This document shows positions 36,754 to 46,886 of a stretch of 64,000 nt of DNA, piece after piece (the stretch's first letter is position 1; each line of letters begins with the position of its first letter). Under the pieces are notes generated by a model. It made no database searches. It saw nothing but the letters and a program-made list of their open reading frames with translations, and was not told where the DNA came from. A program made the position numbers and the translations under genes. Location: NCBI RefSeq assembly GCF_900106805.1, contig NZ_FNNP01000001.1, forward strand, positions 1,364,001 through 1,428,000, given 5' to 3'. The DNA comes from Ruegeria halocynthiae (GTDB taxonomy: Bacteria > Pseudomonadota > Alphaproteobacteria > Rhodobacterales > Rhodobacteraceae).

Positions 36754-38024
36754 GCTTGCGAATGACCGATCTTTTGTGGCTGCGCGATGCGGTAACAGGC
36801 AAAGGCTGACCAAATGCTGACCAAAACGATGAATGCGATTGCAGAGGCCACCTCATGCATATGGGCGACGGCGGCCAGAACGGCCGAAATTGCAACGGCA
36901 GCAAGCCGGCAAATGGCTTTGATCGCCGCGGCGCCTTTAATCCGCTGATTCTTTGGCGCCACGTCCAGAAAATACAGTTTGCGCGCGCTCGATATCCCGG
37001 TTGTTGCGACCGAGACGACAAACAGGGCAATCGCGTGCAGGTGCACCTCGTGATCAATATGGGCATAGTGAAATGCCAACAGCGCGATCCCTGTCATCGC
37101 GACCATTAAATTGCCCGTAACCATCACCGCGCGATGGGACTTCATATTCACCAGTTGCCACAGCGGAGCCGACACCAGATAGCCCGACGCGGATGAGATG
37201 ATCATGGCGGTCAGCCCCTTGGCAGATGCATGATGCGCCTCGGCCGCGATCAGCGCGAAAAATGGAACGGACAGTGAGACCACAACCAACGGCAAGCGCA
37301 TGACCATATAGCGCCGGAACCAAGGCTGTTCGAACATGCCCACGATACCGGACACGATGCTTTGCAGCGATTGACGGCTTTCGCCTTGGGCTTTCCTGTC
37401 GCGGAACTCATCGGGTGCGACCTCGGCCATTCCGAGAATGCAAAGCGCCGAAAACAGAAAAAAGGAGACCGATGCCGCAATGACGGCAGAGTGGCGAGAG
37501 AATGGTGGATACTCTTTGGTGATCTCGTGAATCAGCAAGACCAAACCGATCGCACCAAGGCCACCCGCGCCCAGTTGGAGATAGCGGATCACCATACGCG
37601 ATTTCGATTTCAATTGATCTCCGAGCAAATCGGACAGCATCAGAGACTGGCTTTCCTCGATCAGGCCGATCAGGAAAAATGCGGTAACGAACGCGATCGC
37701 AGTCAGCGTAACGCTTCCGGTCGCCGCGATTGCCAGCGCCATCAACAGGCAACCGCCCAAACCCAATTCGGTCAGCGCAATGCCGCGTTTCTTGCGTGCC
37801 TGCACTGCAATGGGCTGTGCCAGAAACACATCAGAAATCATGCTGCCCACCATGCGAATCGACACCAAGGCCCCCGCAAGGAACATCGGCAGCTCCAACG
37901 AAATCGCAAGGAACGGCAAAACAATAGACGGGCTGCCCAACGTCCATGCAACCTGTGACAGGATACTCTGGCTAGCTATAACCGGAACATTTCGTCGAGA
38001 CGGGTCAGTCGTATTCGTCGCCAT
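36750..38024 (-). CDS. MFS-type membrane transporter of unknown substrate
   Basis: A 424-residue protein with about twelve predicted helices and an MFS-like loop between helices 2 and 3 (FLAQPIAVQARKKRGIALT). It has a charged central loop (EVAPDEFRDRKAQGESRQS). The sequence belongs to no subfamily I can name. It is alone on its strand, convergent with argP and separated from the yebC terminator by about 125 bases. Confidence 0.7.
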   Translation of the reverse strand: MATNTTDPSRRNVPVIASQSILSQVAWTLGSPSIVLPFLAISLELPMFLAGALVSIRMVGSMISDVFLAQPIAVQARKKRGIALTELGLGGCLLMALAIAATGSVTLTAIAFVTAFFLIGLIEESQSLMLSDLLGDQLKSKSRMVIRYLQLGAGGLGAIGLVLLIHEITKEYPPFSRHSAVIAASVSFFLFSALCILGMAEVAPDEFRDRKAQGESRQSLQSIVSGIVGMFEQPWFRRYMVMRLPLVVVSLSVPFFALIAAEAHHASAKGLTAMIISSASGYLVSAPLWQLVNMKSHRAVMVTGNLMVAMTGIALLAFHYAHIDHEVHLHAIALFVVSVATTGISSARKLYFLDVAPKNQRIKGAAAIKAICRLAAVAISAVLAAVAHMHEVASAIAFIVLVSIWSAFACYRIAQPQKIGHSQA

Positions 38025-38148
38025 TTTTTATGCTTCGCGTGATGCGCTCAAGGTTACCTTCTCAGGGCTTTTAGACTCATTGATCTGATCATAAATGCAA
38101 GCACCTCATAGACCAATGTTTCTGTTAGACGTGGGCCTGCAACAGAAA

Positions 38149-38176
38149 AACCCGGCCATAGGCCGGGTTCAATCCA
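38149..38176 (-). terminator. Terminator of yebC
   Basis: Stem AACCCGGCC / GGCCGGGTT with the loop ATA, followed in the leftward direction by a T run (TTTTTCTG). It is 27 bases after the yebC stop codon. Confidence 0.85.
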
Positions 38177-38195
38177 TCATGCGATTGCCGACGTA

Positions 38196-38936
38196 TCAGA
38201 GCTGCGCCATGATCTCGTCTGTCGCCTCGAAGTTGGTCGTCACGCGCTGCACATCATCGTCGTCTTCCAGCGCGTCCACCAGTTTCATCAGCTTCTGCAT
38301 ATCTTCCAGACCCAGTTCGGTCGTTGTTGTGGGCTTCCAGACCAGTTTGGTGGATTCGGATTCGCCCAGCGCCGCCTCAAGCACATTCGACACATCGTTC
38401 AGGTCAGCATCTGCACACCAGATGATATGGCCGTCTTCCGAGCTTTCAACATCCTCAGCCCCAGCCTCAATCGCGGCTTCAAAGATCGTATCCGCATCGC
38501 CAGCATCCGCCTGATAGACCACCTCACCCTTGCGGTCGAACATAAAGCCCACCGAGCCGGTTTCGCCCAAGTTCCCGCCATTCTTGGAAAAGGTCGAGCG
38601 CACAGTAGATGCGGTACGGTTCCGGTTGTCTGTCATCGTCTCAACGATCACGGCAACACCATTGGGGCCATAGCCTTCATACCGGATTTCTTCGTAATCA
38701 TCGCCATCGCCCGCCTGCGATTTCTTGATGGCGCGATCGATCACATCCTTAGGGACCGAGTTCGACTTGGCTTCTTTCACCGCAAGACGCAGGCGCGGAT
38801 TCTTGTCGGGATCGGGGTCGCCCATCTTGGCGGCAACGGTGATCTCTTTCGACAGCTTGGAAAACAGTTTGGACCGCGCGGCGTCCTGACGTCCCTTGCG
38901 GTGTTGGATGTTGGCCCATTTGGAGTGGCCTGCCAT
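38196..38936 (-). CDS. yebC: YebC/PmpR-family protein
   Basis: A 246-residue protein that opens [28 protein letters not shown], the family signature. YebC proteins act as DNA-binding regulators in some bacteria and, from recent work, as ribosome-associated factors that help with polyproline stretches. Length and all three domains are normal. Own promoter likely upstream; a strong terminator follows. Confidence 0.93.
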   Translation of the reverse strand: MAGHSKWANIQHRKGRQDAARSKLFSKLSKEITVAAKMGDPDPDKNPRLRLAVKEAKSNSVPKDVIDRAIKKSQAGDGDDYEEIRYEGYGPNGVAVIVETMTDNRNRTASTVRSTFSKNGGNLGETGSVGFMFDRKGEVVYQADAGDADTIFEAAIEAGAEDVESSEDGHIIWCADADLNDVSNVLEAALGESESTKLVWKPTTTTELGLEDMQKLMKLVDALEDDDDVQRVTTNFEATDEIMAQL

Positions 38937-39047
38937 GGTGCGTCCTCGTCATTCGTGATTGCGTGTTTGGCGATCATATAGACGTTTGCGGGGGGCAGGA
39001 TCAAGGGATCGGCTTGCCCCGCCATCGCCTGTGGTTATGGTGGCGGC

Positions 39048-40820
39048 ATGACGACAGATCAAATCATACTTTTTTCCCTTTTCATCGCCGTATTCGGAAT
39101 GCTGCTATGGGGGCGGTTCCGTTATGACCTTGTGGCTTTCACCGCGCTGATGATCGCGGTCACGTTAGGTGTTGTTCCCGTCGACCGCGCCTTTGCCGGG
39201 TTCGGACATCCTGCTACGATTATTGTGGCTTTGGTGCTGGTAGTCTCTGCCGGTCTAGTGCGGTCGGGCGCGGTGTTCTTGATCACGCGAACACTGGTCG
39301 ATGCGTCGCGCGGTCTGGGCGCGCATATCGCGCTGATGGGCGGGATCGGCGCGGTTCTGTCGGCCTTCATGAACAATGTGGCAGCACTTGCGCTGCTGAT
39401 GCCGGTCGACATCCAAACCGCCCGCAAAGCCGGGCGTTCGGTCGGGCTGACCCTGATGCCTCTCAGCTTTGCGACCATTCTGGGCGGGATGGCCACGCTG
39501 ATTGGTACGCCACCGAATATCATCATCGCCTCCATCCGCGCCGAAACGCTGGGCGAACCGTTTGGGATGTTCGACTTTGCCCCCGTTGGCGGGATCGCCG
39601 CCATTGCCGGTCTGGCTTTTGTCGCACTGATTGGTTGGCGGCTCATACCCAATCGCGGCGAACAGGAGGAGACCTCGGACGTCTTGGCGGAATACATCGC
39701 CGAGCTGACGGTCCCGACCGATTCACCGCATATCGGAAAACGCGTCAGCGAGCTCTATGAGGCAGCAGAGAAGTCGGACGTTGCCGTCATCGGCCTGATC
39801 CGGGACGGCAAGCGGCGCTATGGCAGATCCACCCACGCCACCTTGCGGGAAGGCGACGCACTGGTGCTTGAGGCCCGGCCCGAGGCGTTGGACGAATTCC
39901 GCGCCGCGCTCAATCTCGATTTCTCGGACACACGGCGGCAGGAGGTTTTGACCGCCGAGGGTGACGGGCTGGAAGTGATCGAGGTTGTGGCTCCAGAAAG
40001 CGCCCGCATCACCGGGCGTACCGCGCAGGCGCTGGGCTTGGCGTGGCGGCAGAGCACAGTGCTCATGGGCATCTCGCGTCAGGGCCGCCGCATCACAGAA
40101 CAGGTCCGCAAGACCGAAGTCGAGGCAGGTGACATCCTGCTGCTGCTCTGCCCGCGCGACCGGGGTGCGGATGTGACTGAATGGTTGGGCTGTTTGCCCT
40201 TGGCTGAGCGCGGCTTGAACGTTACCGCCAACGAAAAGGCGTGGCTGGCAATTGGCCTGTTTGCTTCAGCCGTGCTGGCGGCCAGTGTCGGACTTATCTA
40301 CTTGCCCATCGCCTTGGGTCTGGTCGTCGTGGCATATGTGCTGACCAAGATTATGCCGATAGCAGATATCTACAATCACATAGAATGGCCCGTTGTGGTC
40401 TTGCTGGGATCTATGATCCCGCTGGGAAGTGCGCTTGAAACCTCGGGCGGAACGGAACTGATCGCCAACGCCCTGATCCAACTGACCAACGGATTACCTG
40501 CTTGGGCAATCCTGACAGTGCTGATGGTCGTGACGATGACCCTTTCGGACGTGCTGAACAATACCGCTACTGCCATTGTCGCTGCTCCGGTTGGCATTCA
40601 GATGGCGCGCACACTCGAAGTTTCACCCGATCCGTTTCTCATGACCGTTGCGGTTGCAGCGTCTGCGGCGTTCCTCACGCCTATTGGGCATAAGAACAAT
40701 ACGTTGGTGCTTGGCCCGGGTGGATACCGTTTCGGAGACTACTGGCGTATGGGCTTGCCGCTGGAGATATTGATCATTGTGGTATCAATTCCCTCGATCC
40801 TTGTGTTCTGGCCGCTTTGA
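39048..40820 (+). CDS. SLC13-family permease with two TrkA-C domains (first copy)
   Basis: This 590-residue protein has an N-terminal membrane half (FMNNVAALALLMPV; GGMATLIGTPPNIIIASIRAETLG), two soluble TrkA-C domains (about residues 215-290 and 310-385), and a C-terminal membrane half (LLGSMIPLGSALETSGG; LSDVLNNTATAIVAAPVGIQMA). This is the design of the SLC13/DASS-like sodium-coupled transporters for sulfate or dicarboxylates with inserted RCK-type regulator domains. The substrate cannot be told. A related protein lies at 45017-46795. Confidence 0.85.
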   Translation: MTTDQIILFSLFIAVFGMLLWGRFRYDLVAFTALMIAVTLGVVPVDRAFAGFGHPATIIVALVLVVSAGLVRSGAVFLITRTLVDASRGLGAHIALMGGIGAVLSAFMNNVAALALLMPVDIQTARKAGRSVGLTLMPLSFATILGGMATLIGTPPNIIIASIRAETLGEPFGMFDFAPVGGIAAIAGLAFVALIGWRLIPNRGEQEETSDVLAEYIAELTVPTDSPHIGKRVSELYEAAEKSDVAVIGLIRDGKRRYGRSTHATLREGDALVLEARPEALDEFRAALNLDFSDTRRQEVLTAEGDGLEVIEVVAPESARITGRTAQALGLAWRQSTVLMGISRQGRRITEQVRKTEVEAGDILLLLCPRDRGADVTEWLGCLPLAERGLNVTANEKAWLAIGLFASAVLAASVGLIYLPIALGLVVVAYVLTKIMPIADIYNHIEWPVVVLLGSMIPLGSALETSGGTELIANALIQLTNGLPAWAILTVLMVVTMTLSDVLNNTATAIVAAPVGIQMARTLEVSPDPFLMTVAVAASAAFLTPIGHKNNTLVLGPGGYRFGDYWRMGLPLEILIIVVSIPSILVFWPL

Positions 40821-40836
40821 CGGGTAAAGGCAGCGC

Positions 40837-41571
40837 ATGAAACGCTTTTTGATCCTACAACTGCGACCGGAATCTGATGCTTCTGATGCCGAGTACGCCT
40901 CGATTCTGGACAAAACCGGTCTTGCACCTGCGCAAACCCATCGCATCCGACTGGATTGCGAAGACCTGCCTGAAGCGCTGGATGTGACCGACTATGCCGG
41001 TATCATCGTGGGCGGAGGTCCGGGCTGCGTCAGTGACGACCCGGCCCGAAAATCCGCGCTGGATGCGAAGATTGAGGGTGCGATCATGGGGTTAATGCCT
41101 CAAATCACCGCACAGGATCATCCATTTATGGGTTGCTGCTATGGCCTGGGTATTCTCGCCGCACATCTGGGCGGTGATGTTAGCAAACGGCAATACGGCG
41201 AACCGGTGGGTCCATCTAACTGCCATTTGACTGAGGATGGCGCAGAGGACCCCCTGACCGCTGGACTTATTCCGAAATTCGAGGCGTTTGTCGGCCATAA
41301 GGAGGCTGTACAATCCCTGCCGGAAGGCTGTGTGCATCTGGTCGCCTCGGAACCCTGTCCGATTCAGATGATCCGCTGGGGACAGAATGTCTATGCCACT
41401 CAATTCCACCCCGAAGCGGACGCACGGGACTTTGAACAGCGTATCCAAATCTACAAAGACCACGGCTATTTTCCACCGGAAGATGCGCAGCGCCTTATCA
41501 ACATTTGCCATGCCGCGGACGTATCGCAACCGGGCGAAATCCTGCGCCGTTTCGCTCAACGCTACGGGTGA
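40837..41571 (+). CDS. Class I glutamine amidotransferase
   Basis: A 244-residue protein with the catalytic Cys in MGCCYGLGIL (Cys101) and the His-Glu pair in QFHPEAD near residue 190. It is a stand-alone glutaminase of the GMP-synthase-like group, for example of the gamma-glutamyl hydrolase kind. The acceptor is unknown. It starts 17 bases after the SLC13 stop, so it is probably co-transcribed. Confidence 0.85.
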   Translation: MKRFLILQLRPESDASDAEYASILDKTGLAPAQTHRIRLDCEDLPEALDVTDYAGIIVGGGPGCVSDDPARKSALDAKIEGAIMGLMPQITAQDHPFMGCCYGLGILAAHLGGDVSKRQYGEPVGPSNCHLTEDGAEDPLTAGLIPKFEAFVGHKEAVQSLPEGCVHLVASEPCPIQMIRWGQNVYATQFHPEADARDFEQRIQIYKDHGYFPPEDAQRLINICHAADVSQPGEILRRFAQRYG

Positions 41572-41643
41572 CCCAACGGCGTTATTGCCTGATCAACGAC
41601 CCCTCGCATAGGCTGGCCCGAATGACTTTGGGAGGAGTTGTTC

Positions 41644-42501
41644 TTGGATCTGCTAATAAATATCGGTCTGCCGCTTTCGCTGGCCATTATCATGCTGTCG
41701 CTCGGAATCGGGCTTGAGGCTGCCGATTTTCGCCGCGTCCTGACGCGCGGATACCCGTTCGCCATCGGTGCGATCAGTCAGGTCGTGCTGGTACCGCTGG
41801 CTGCTTTTTTAACCGTCAAACTGTTCGGACTGCCCGCAGAGATTGCGGTTGGCGTCATGCTATTAAGCTTCTGCCCCGGAGGCGTTACCAGCAATATCCT
41901 TGCAAAATTTGCCAAAGGCGATGTTGCGCTATCGGTCAGCTTGACGGCAGTAATCAGCCTGTTGTCGATCGTGACAGTTCCCATTCTGGCGGCGTGGTCC
42001 ATCGATTACTTTATGGGTGAGGCCGCCCCGGAAATTTCTATTGGCGACCTTGCCACCGCATTGTTCCTGATCACAACTTTGCCTGTCGCGATTGGGGTCA
42101 GTATTCGCCACTTTGCCAGAGGGTTCGCAGTTCGGATCGACAACGCTCTTTCTGCGCTTGCCTCGATCTTGTTCGTGCTGATCGTTTTGGCGGCGCTGGC
42201 CGGAAACTGGCAGTTCTTCATTGAGAACCTCGGCTCGATTGGGGTCGCGTTGATCACGCTGAATATCGCACTGCTGCTGATCGGACTTGGACTGGCACGG
42301 ATCGCCAGGCTGACATGGGATGAGGCAAAAACCATTTCGGTCGAAACAGGCATTCAGAATTCGGCCATGGGGATTACGCTGGCGGCGCTGATCACCGGCA
42401 CCACAACTGGCTTCAGCCCACTTGCGGTTCCGGCTGCTGTATATGGTATCACAATGTATGTGGTCGTGACCCCCTTCATCTTTTGGTTCCGCAGCCGCTG
42501 A
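41644..42501 (+). CDS. Bile acid:sodium symporter family transporter
   Basis: About 285 residues and nine or ten predicted helices. The sequence LLSFCPGGVTSNILAKFAKGDVALSVSL matches the core of the BASS family, which couples organic anion uptake to sodium. I chose the TTG at 41644, which has GGAGGA eight bases upstream, over the TTG at 41638. The reading frame ends inside the ribosome-site region of the next gene, so the two are likely co-transcribed. Confidence 0.85.
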   Translation: MDLLINIGLPLSLAIIMLSLGIGLEAADFRRVLTRGYPFAIGAISQVVLVPLAAFLTVKLFGLPAEIAVGVMLLSFCPGGVTSNILAKFAKGDVALSVSLTAVISLLSIVTVPILAAWSIDYFMGEAAPEISIGDLATALFLITTLPVAIGVSIRHFARGFAVRIDNALSALASILFVLIVLAALAGNWQFFIENLGSIGVALITLNIALLLIGLGLARIARLTWDEAKTISVETGIQNSAMGITLAALITGTTTGFSPLAVPAAVYGITMYVVVTPFIFWFRSR

Positions 42502-42512
42502 AAGGACACCAG

Positions 42513-44174
42513 ATGACCAACAATACTGCAGATGCCATTGTGATCGGCGCGGGTCTTGCAGGCCTGACAGCGGCGGCCGAGCTAGGAGATAGGGGTAAGC
42601 GCGTGATCGTGTTGGATCAGGAACCCGAGCATTTTCTGGGTGGGCAAGCGTTCTGGAGCCTTGGCGGTCTGTTCATGGTCGACACGCCCGAACAACGCCG
42701 CATGGGCATCCGCGACAGCCACGAACTGGCGCTGCGCGACTGGATGGGCAGCGCTCAGTTCGACCGAGACGAGGATAACTGGCCCCGCAAATGGGCCGAC
42801 GCCTATGTCGAGTTCGCGGCGGGTGAAATGCGCCCTTGGTTGCACGAAATGGGGCTGCGTTGGTTCCCGGTCGTGGGGTGGGCTGAACGGGGCGGATCTT
42901 ATGCGGATGGTCACGGCAATTCGGTCCCGCGCTTTCATATCACATGGGGAACGGGCCCGGGCGTGTTGGAACACTTTGTTCGCCGTATTCGTGCGCATGT
43001 CGACGCCGGGTTGATACAGTTGAAGTTTCGCCACCAAGTCAGCCACATCATTATGCAAAACGGTACTGCCAAGGGTGTGTCAGGAGAGGTTCTGGCCGAT
43101 GACAGCATTCAAAGGGGTGGCAAGACCAACCGGGACGAAGTTGGAGAGTTCGAGGTCTATGCCCCTTCGGTCATTGTCACCTCGGGCGGGATCGGTGGGA
43201 ATTTCGAAATGGTGCGGAAAAACTGGCCCCATGATCGATTGGGCGAACCACCCAAAGACATGGTCGCCGGTGTGCCCTTTCATGTTGATGGCCGTATGAT
43301 CCCGATCAGCGAGAAAGCAGGCGGTCATGTCATCAATGGTGATCGAATGTGGCACTATACAGAAGGCGTGCGCAATTGGGATCCGATCTGGCCCGCGCAC
43401 GGTATTCGTATCCTCCCCGGCCCAAGCTCTATGTGGTTTGATGCGCGCGGCAATCGTCTGCAACCGCCTTGTCTGCCGGGTTTCGATACATTGGGCACGC
43501 TGCGTGAAATTCTTAAGACGGGTTATGAATACAGCTGGTTCGTTCTGACCCAGAAGGTGATCAAGAAGGAATTTGCCCTGTCGGGGTCCGAACAAAACCC
43601 TGATTTCACCTCGGGTAGTTGGAAAGAGGTCATTCGACAACGCATTCTGTCAGGTTCAAAGGCCACAGCGCCGGTAGAGGCTTTCAAAGAAAAGGGCGAG
43701 GATTTTGTTGTCGCCAACACGCTGACCGAATTGGTCAGCGGCATGAACCAATTAGGCGGTGGATTGATCGACGAGGCGCACTTGCGCGCACAGATCGAGG
43801 CGCGCGACTCACAGATCGATAATCCGTTCTCGAAAGACGCCCAGATGATGGCGATCCTAGCCGCGCGTAATTATCGGGGTGACAGGCTGATCCGTACCGC
43901 CAAACCTCACAAGTTCCTCGATCCGTCAAACGGCCCTTTGATTGCAGTCAAACTGCATGTGCTGACCCGCAAGTCGCTCGGCGGGTTGCAGACCAATCTC
44001 GACGGTCAGATGGTCGGAGCAGACGGTCAGGTCGTCCCCGGCCTGTTCGCAGCCGGAGAGGTCGCGGGCTTTGGCGGCGGCGGCTACCATGGCTACAATG
44101 CGCTGGAGGGCACTTTTTTGGGGGGCTGCATCTTCTCGGGCCGCATTGCGGGACGATCCCGCGCGGTGGCCTGA
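42513..44174 (+). CDS. FAD-binding dehydrogenase (fumarate reductase/KsdD-like)
   Basis: A 553-residue flavoprotein with the motif AIVIGAGLAGLTAAAELGDRG from residue 8, then VLDQEPEHFLGGQAFWSLGG, and a C-terminal FAD-site segment (GLFAAGEVAGFGGGGYHGYNALEGTFLGG). It matches the KsdD/Rv0785-like FAD-dependent dehydrogenases, which act on steroid-like or unknown substrates. It begins 12 bases after the stop of the BASS-type transporter, so a common substrate class is likely. Confidence 0.85.
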   Translation: MTNNTADAIVIGAGLAGLTAAAELGDRGKRVIVLDQEPEHFLGGQAFWSLGGLFMVDTPEQRRMGIRDSHELALRDWMGSAQFDRDEDNWPRKWADAYVEFAAGEMRPWLHEMGLRWFPVVGWAERGGSYADGHGNSVPRFHITWGTGPGVLEHFVRRIRAHVDAGLIQLKFRHQVSHIIMQNGTAKGVSGEVLADDSIQRGGKTNRDEVGEFEVYAPSVIVTSGGIGGNFEMVRKNWPHDRLGEPPKDMVAGVPFHVDGRMIPISEKAGGHVINGDRMWHYTEGVRNWDPIWPAHGIRILPGPSSMWFDARGNRLQPPCLPGFDTLGTLREILKTGYEYSWFVLTQKVIKKEFALSGSEQNPDFTSGSWKEVIRQRILSGSKATAPVEAFKEKGEDFVVANTLTELVSGMNQLGGGLIDEAHLRAQIEARDSQIDNPFSKDAQMMAILAARNYRGDRLIRTAKPHKFLDPSNGPLIAVKLHVLTRKSLGGLQTNLDGQMVGADGQVVPGLFAAGEVAGFGGGGYHGYNALEGTFLGGCIFSGRIAGRSRAVA

Positions 44175-44921
44175 TTACTGGGTGCGCACAAACTTCAGAA
44201 CCGGTTCGCCTGCGGCGTCGAGCAAAACCATGCTATCACCAGCGATCGCATAGGTTGTCACACTTTGCAAAGCGGCAAGAAACCGGTCTTCAACCTCTTC
44301 CAATTCCGGCGGGCACGCCATTAGGGTGGCGGCCATGTTGTCCGGGAACTGTAGGCTGTTGCCATTGATGTCGACCTGGCCAGAAAATCTGTTGCAACCG
44401 CCCGTGCCGCCGAACGCGCCGCCTTGGGCGAAAGAAAGCTGCGGTGGGCGTTTGGTGTCCAATACCTCTCCATCTATTCCGATGGCTGTCCATTCGGTCC
44501 CATCCAGTGCCTCAGCGCTCTGACTGCGCGCCTGCACCAACACCAGGTCTGCGGAATTGCCTTCCCCGTTGGTCAATACCGGGTGAATCGTATCTGTCGT
44601 AAACAGCAGCTCGTCACCGCGATAGATTGACCCCTGGACCGTATAAGTCATTCCTTCGCGGATCAGAGCGTCATCAAACGATAGTTCAAATTCCGAGGGT
44701 ACCCCGCCTAGCGCATAACGCTGCGCCGCCAGTGTCACAGCGGCGGCATCCGCGCGTGAGATGTCCTGCAATTCGACATACAGCGTCGCATCCGGTGGCA
44801 GGGCAATCCGTTCGCGATAAGTCGCGGTGCCTGTCACCGATCCGGCGTGGCTTTGGCTACCCAATAAGGCCAATACTACTGCTCCGGCCACAATGGCCTG
44901 CCCGAGTTTTGGAAAAGGCAT
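44175..44921 (-). CDS. Exported YbaY/META-domain protein
   Basis: About 248 residues with a signal peptide (ending SQSHA). Residues 25-130 resemble YbaY/YscW (GTATYRERIALPPDATLYVELQDISRADAAAV), and the C-terminal 110 residues resemble META/HslJ (LDGTEWTAIGIDGEVLDTKRPPQLSFAQGG; GCNRFSGQVDINGNSL). The signal lacks a lipobox, so it is a soluble periplasmic protein. Such proteins are linked to heat or antibiotic stress, with no firm function. I start at ATG 44921, with GAAAGGA upstream. It is convergent with the FAD dehydrogenase gene, meeting at the stop codons. Confidence 0.82.
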   Translation of the reverse strand: MPFPKLGQAIVAGAVVLALLGSQSHAGSVTGTATYRERIALPPDATLYVELQDISRADAAAVTLAAQRYALGGVPSEFELSFDDALIREGMTYTVQGSIYRGDELLFTTDTIHPVLTNGEGNSADLVLVQARSQSAEALDGTEWTAIGIDGEVLDTKRPPQLSFAQGGAFGGTGGCNRFSGQVDINGNSLQFPDNMAATLMACPPELEEVEDRFLAALQSVTTYAIAGDSMVLLDAAGEPVLKFVRTQ

Positions 44922-45016
44922 GATTGCATCCTTTCTCATTCGTGTTTGAAAAAAGATTGTGGCTGGATCGTCATTTACAAGAGCAACACATTCAAATCGG
45001 CGAAACCGCGCCGGTC

Positions 45017-46795
45017 TCAGAGTGGCCAAATGAACGGAATTAAGAGCGATGCCAACAAACCGACTGTCAGGTTTAGAGGCACACCAACCTTTAGGAAATC
45101 GGTGAACCTGTACCCGCCCGGGCCGTACACCATCATGTTCGTCTGATAGCCGATAGGGGTCGCAAAAGAGGCAGATGCCGCCACCATCACGGCCACCACC
45201 AAGGGGCGCGGATCGATGCCGACAGCCTGTGCCAGCGAAATAGCGATCGGTGTGACCACAACGGCAACCGCATTGTTTGAAACCAGTTCAGTCAAAACTG
45301 AAGTCAACAGATACACCGCCCATATGATCAGGAAAGGTGGCAACATGCCCAGCGCAGGAGCAACAGCTTCGACAATCAGCGTGACCGCACCTGATTTGTC
45401 GAGTGCGGCACCAATTGCCAGCATCGAGAAGATCATGGCCAGCAGGCGACCCTCGACAAATGAGAACGCCTCATCCGCGTCGATGCAGCGGGTCAGCAGT
45501 ACCACCGCAACAGCCAGCACTGACAAGAGCAGGATTGGCGCCACACCCAGCGCCGCCAGCACCACGATCCCGGCCAGAGAACCGATGGCAATAGGTGCAT
45601 GGCTGCGACGGAATGCGCGCGCCGATGGATGCGTGACATCAACCATGTCCATATCTGCGGCCAGCTTTCGGATATCTGCCGGGGATCCTTCCAGCAGCAG
45701 CGTATCGCCGACACGGACGGTCAGGTCATCCAACTGACGCCCAATATTCTGATTTCGGCGATGTACAGCCAGCACATATACGCCATATCGGCGGCGCAAC
45801 CGCATCGCGCCCAGCGTTCGACCAACCATCCGGCAACCCGGCGTTATCAGGACCTCGACAGTCTTGGTCTCAACAGCCGAGACCTGATCCACGCGCTTCA
45901 ATTCCTTGTTGCTTTGCAAGCTCAGCAACTCGGTCATTTCCGTGCGCAGGACCACCCTGTCGCCGACTTTCAGCGTTACCCCCTTGAGGTTCCGGCGCAA
46001 CGAGTCATCGCCCCGAACCACGTCGATCAGCCGGACACCGGGTCGTTTGAACAGTTGTACCCCGGTCACTTCGCGGTCGATCAGGTTGCTGTCGGGCGGG
46101 ATGACCGCTTCTGTGAAGAACTTCATCTTTGACCGGTCGCTCAGCATGTCTGCCATGCTGTCACGATCAGGCAGCAGACGCGGCGCGATGAAGCGGAGAT
46201 AGACCATACCATAGATCACCAACGCGATGCCCAGCGGGGTAACCTCAAAAATCGTGAAGGCCATCATGCCCTGAGAGCGTGCCACACCATCAACCAGAAG
46301 GTTGGTCGAGGTACCGATCAGCGTCAGGGTGCCCCCCAGAATCGCTGCATAGCTGAGCGGGATCAACAGCTTGGACGCTGGTACGTTCAATGTGCGGGCG
46401 ATCTGAATAAACACCGGGATCATCACAACGACAACAGGTGTGTTCGACACCACGGCCGATGCAAACACGACAAAAGTCATCAACAACCCGATGGCAAACC
46501 GGGGATTTACCTGTGCTTGCTTCTGCGCGACCGACGTAAAAGCATCCAGCGCCCCGGTCCGTACCAGAGCACCCATGATGATGAACATGGCCCCGATGGT
46601 CCACGGCGCGGGGTTGGACAACACCGCAAGCGCACTTTGATAAGGCAAAATGCCCGTTGCAAGCATCAAGGCTGTACCACCGATGGCAACGACTTCAGTC
46701 GGATAAATCTCGCGCAGGAACATGATGAACATGCCTGCGACGATCATCAGCGCCAGAATCGCGCTGCCCATCTCTGTCAGTTGAAGGAGTTGCAT
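45017..46795 (-). CDS. SLC13-family permease with two TrkA-C domains (second copy)
   Basis: About 592 residues with the same design as the protein at 39048: N-terminal membrane half (VVSNTPVVVVMIPVFIQIARTLNVPASKLLIPLSYAAILGGTLTLIGTSTNLLVDG), two TrkA-C domains in the middle, and a C-terminal membrane half ending in the motif FATPIGYQTNMMVYGPGGYRF. I take the ATG at 46795 as start; the frame extends up to 46981 without family features. It is about 90 bases downstream of ymdB and may belong to the mgtE-fthC-ymdB run. Confidence 0.85.
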   Translation of the reverse strand: MQLLQLTEMGSAILALMIVAGMFIMFLREIYPTEVVAIGGTALMLATGILPYQSALAVLSNPAPWTIGAMFIIMGALVRTGALDAFTSVAQKQAQVNPRFAIGLLMTFVVFASAVVSNTPVVVVMIPVFIQIARTLNVPASKLLIPLSYAAILGGTLTLIGTSTNLLVDGVARSQGMMAFTIFEVTPLGIALVIYGMVYLRFIAPRLLPDRDSMADMLSDRSKMKFFTEAVIPPDSNLIDREVTGVQLFKRPGVRLIDVVRGDDSLRRNLKGVTLKVGDRVVLRTEMTELLSLQSNKELKRVDQVSAVETKTVEVLITPGCRMVGRTLGAMRLRRRYGVYVLAVHRRNQNIGRQLDDLTVRVGDTLLLEGSPADIRKLAADMDMVDVTHPSARAFRRSHAPIAIGSLAGIVVLAALGVAPILLLSVLAVAVVLLTRCIDADEAFSFVEGRLLAMIFSMLAIGAALDKSGAVTLIVEAVAPALGMLPPFLIIWAVYLLTSVLTELVSNNAVAVVVTPIAISLAQAVGIDPRPLVVAVMVAASASFATPIGYQTNMMVYGPGGYRFTDFLKVGVPLNLTVGLLASLLIPFIWPL

Positions 46796-46886
46796 TCTTG
46801 GTATTCTGTCCGAACCCTGATCTGGCACACGCGCCTGACAGTCAGTTTCACGTATTGCGTGCGACAGGGCAAGCCTGACGTGCGTT

